This document shows, piece after piece, positions 5,447-5,725 of a DNA stretch of 5,725 nt. The notes beneath the pieces were generated by a model that saw nothing but the letters and a program-made list of their open reading frames with translations, did not search any database and was not told where the DNA came from. Source of the stretch: Candidatus Heimdallarchaeota archaeon (GTDB lineage: Archaea; Asgardarchaeota; Heimdallarchaeia; Heimdallarchaeales; Kariarchaeaceae); contig JAOUKW010000273.1 in NCBI GenBank assembly GCA_029882335.1, positions 1 to 5,725 of the forward strand, written 5' to 3'. Both the position numbers and the translations under genes were made by a program. How positions within the stretch are numbered: the stretch's first letter is position 1; the number at the start of each line of letters is the position of its first letter.

Positions 5447-5541
5447 AGAATTACCATTGTTTCTTCATTGGTTAAGACAAAATATGATTAACTAATTTTT
5501 ACATATTCTCTTAATGGATTATTATTTTTATGTTATCTAAT

Positions 5542-5725
5542 TCAGTATTTTCTTTTATTGAAAATTACCACGACAATAATCAACCCCATCAGAGAAAATA
5601 GAGGGAATTTGAGAAATCCACTATCTTCCTCCTCAGAAGATGAAGGTGGTGATGGAGGTGAACTTGGAGGTGTGGAAGAACTTGGAGGAGGAATTGCAGT
5701 TACTGTTACAACAACTGTATCTGAA
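5542..5725 (-). CDS. C-terminal end of a membrane-anchored cell-surface protein (partial)
   Basis: The last 60 residues are visible; the gene continues beyond the right edge. They start with SDTVVVTVTA, the closing strand of an Ig/PKD-like extracellular domain, followed by a Pro/Ser linker (residues 11-30 of the visible part, built from PPP, SSS, PPSSPPSPP), an acidic patch EEEDS, one hydrophobic helix from about GFLKFPLF to VVVIF (36-55), and the basic end NKRKY. This order means the protein is exported, with its large domain outside, a flexible spacer, and a single C-terminal membrane helix with a short positively charged cytoplasmic tail. The layout resembles archaeal PGF-CTERM-type tails but the PGF tripeptide is absent, so archaeosortase processing is not supported. 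Similar domain remains occur on the other strand at about 4270-4536. The stop is TGA at 5542-5544. Confidence 0.75.
   Translation of the reverse strand, partial: SDTVVVTVTAIPPPSSSTPPSSPPSPPSSSEEEDSGFLKFPLFSLMGLIIVVVIFNKRKY

Overview
The window looks like a piece of an AT-rich archaeal genome, most likely an Asgard archaeon (Promethearchaeota). The archaeal call rests on promoters: several genes have a TATA-like box centred 24-26 nt before the start codon, as in leaderless archaeal transcripts, and two poly-T stretches directly follow genes. The Asgard call is an inference from three features: a Rab/Ras-like small GTPase fused to a zinc finger and a helical-repeat tail; a B-box-like zinc-finger protein with a C-terminal membrane anchor; and surface-protein pieces of a kind I know from Asgard genomes (domains reading NVDGL..GTH.FTI.VY and SDTVVVTVT, then a Pro/Ser linker, one membrane helix and a basic tail). 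No rRNA, tRNA, CRISPR array or intact transposon is visible.

Layout from left to right. Positions 1-127 (+) may be the end of a gene entering from outside. Positions 174-1094 (-) encode an ADP-ribosylglycohydrolase and 1154-2008 (-) a SAM-dependent methyltransferase; a T9 tract and a TATA-like box between them suggest separate transcripts. Divergent from the methyltransferase, a 120-residue B-box-like membrane-anchored protein lies at about 2153-2515 (+). It has a good promoter and Shine-Dalgarno site but no ATG, GTG or TTG where it should start. Convergent with it is the zinc finger-GTPase-repeat protein at 2734-4053 (-), whose start should probably be 4053 rather than the upstream ATG at 4101.

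Positions 4054-4966 hold no intact gene. Within them, about 4270-4536 (+) is the frameshifted relic of a surface-protein domain, interrupted by a 63-bp stretch flanked by an 11-bp direct repeat. Then come an unrecognised 120-residue protein at 4967-5329 (-) and the C-terminus of a cell-surface protein at 5542-5725 (-), which continues beyond the window.

Nothing shows that these genes form one operon or pathway: nearly every one has its own promoter. The window is best read as a set of single-gene transcription units, with an ADP-ribose-removing enzyme, a methyltransferase, two eukaryote-like zinc-binding signalling or membrane proteins, and surface-protein genes, one of which has decayed.
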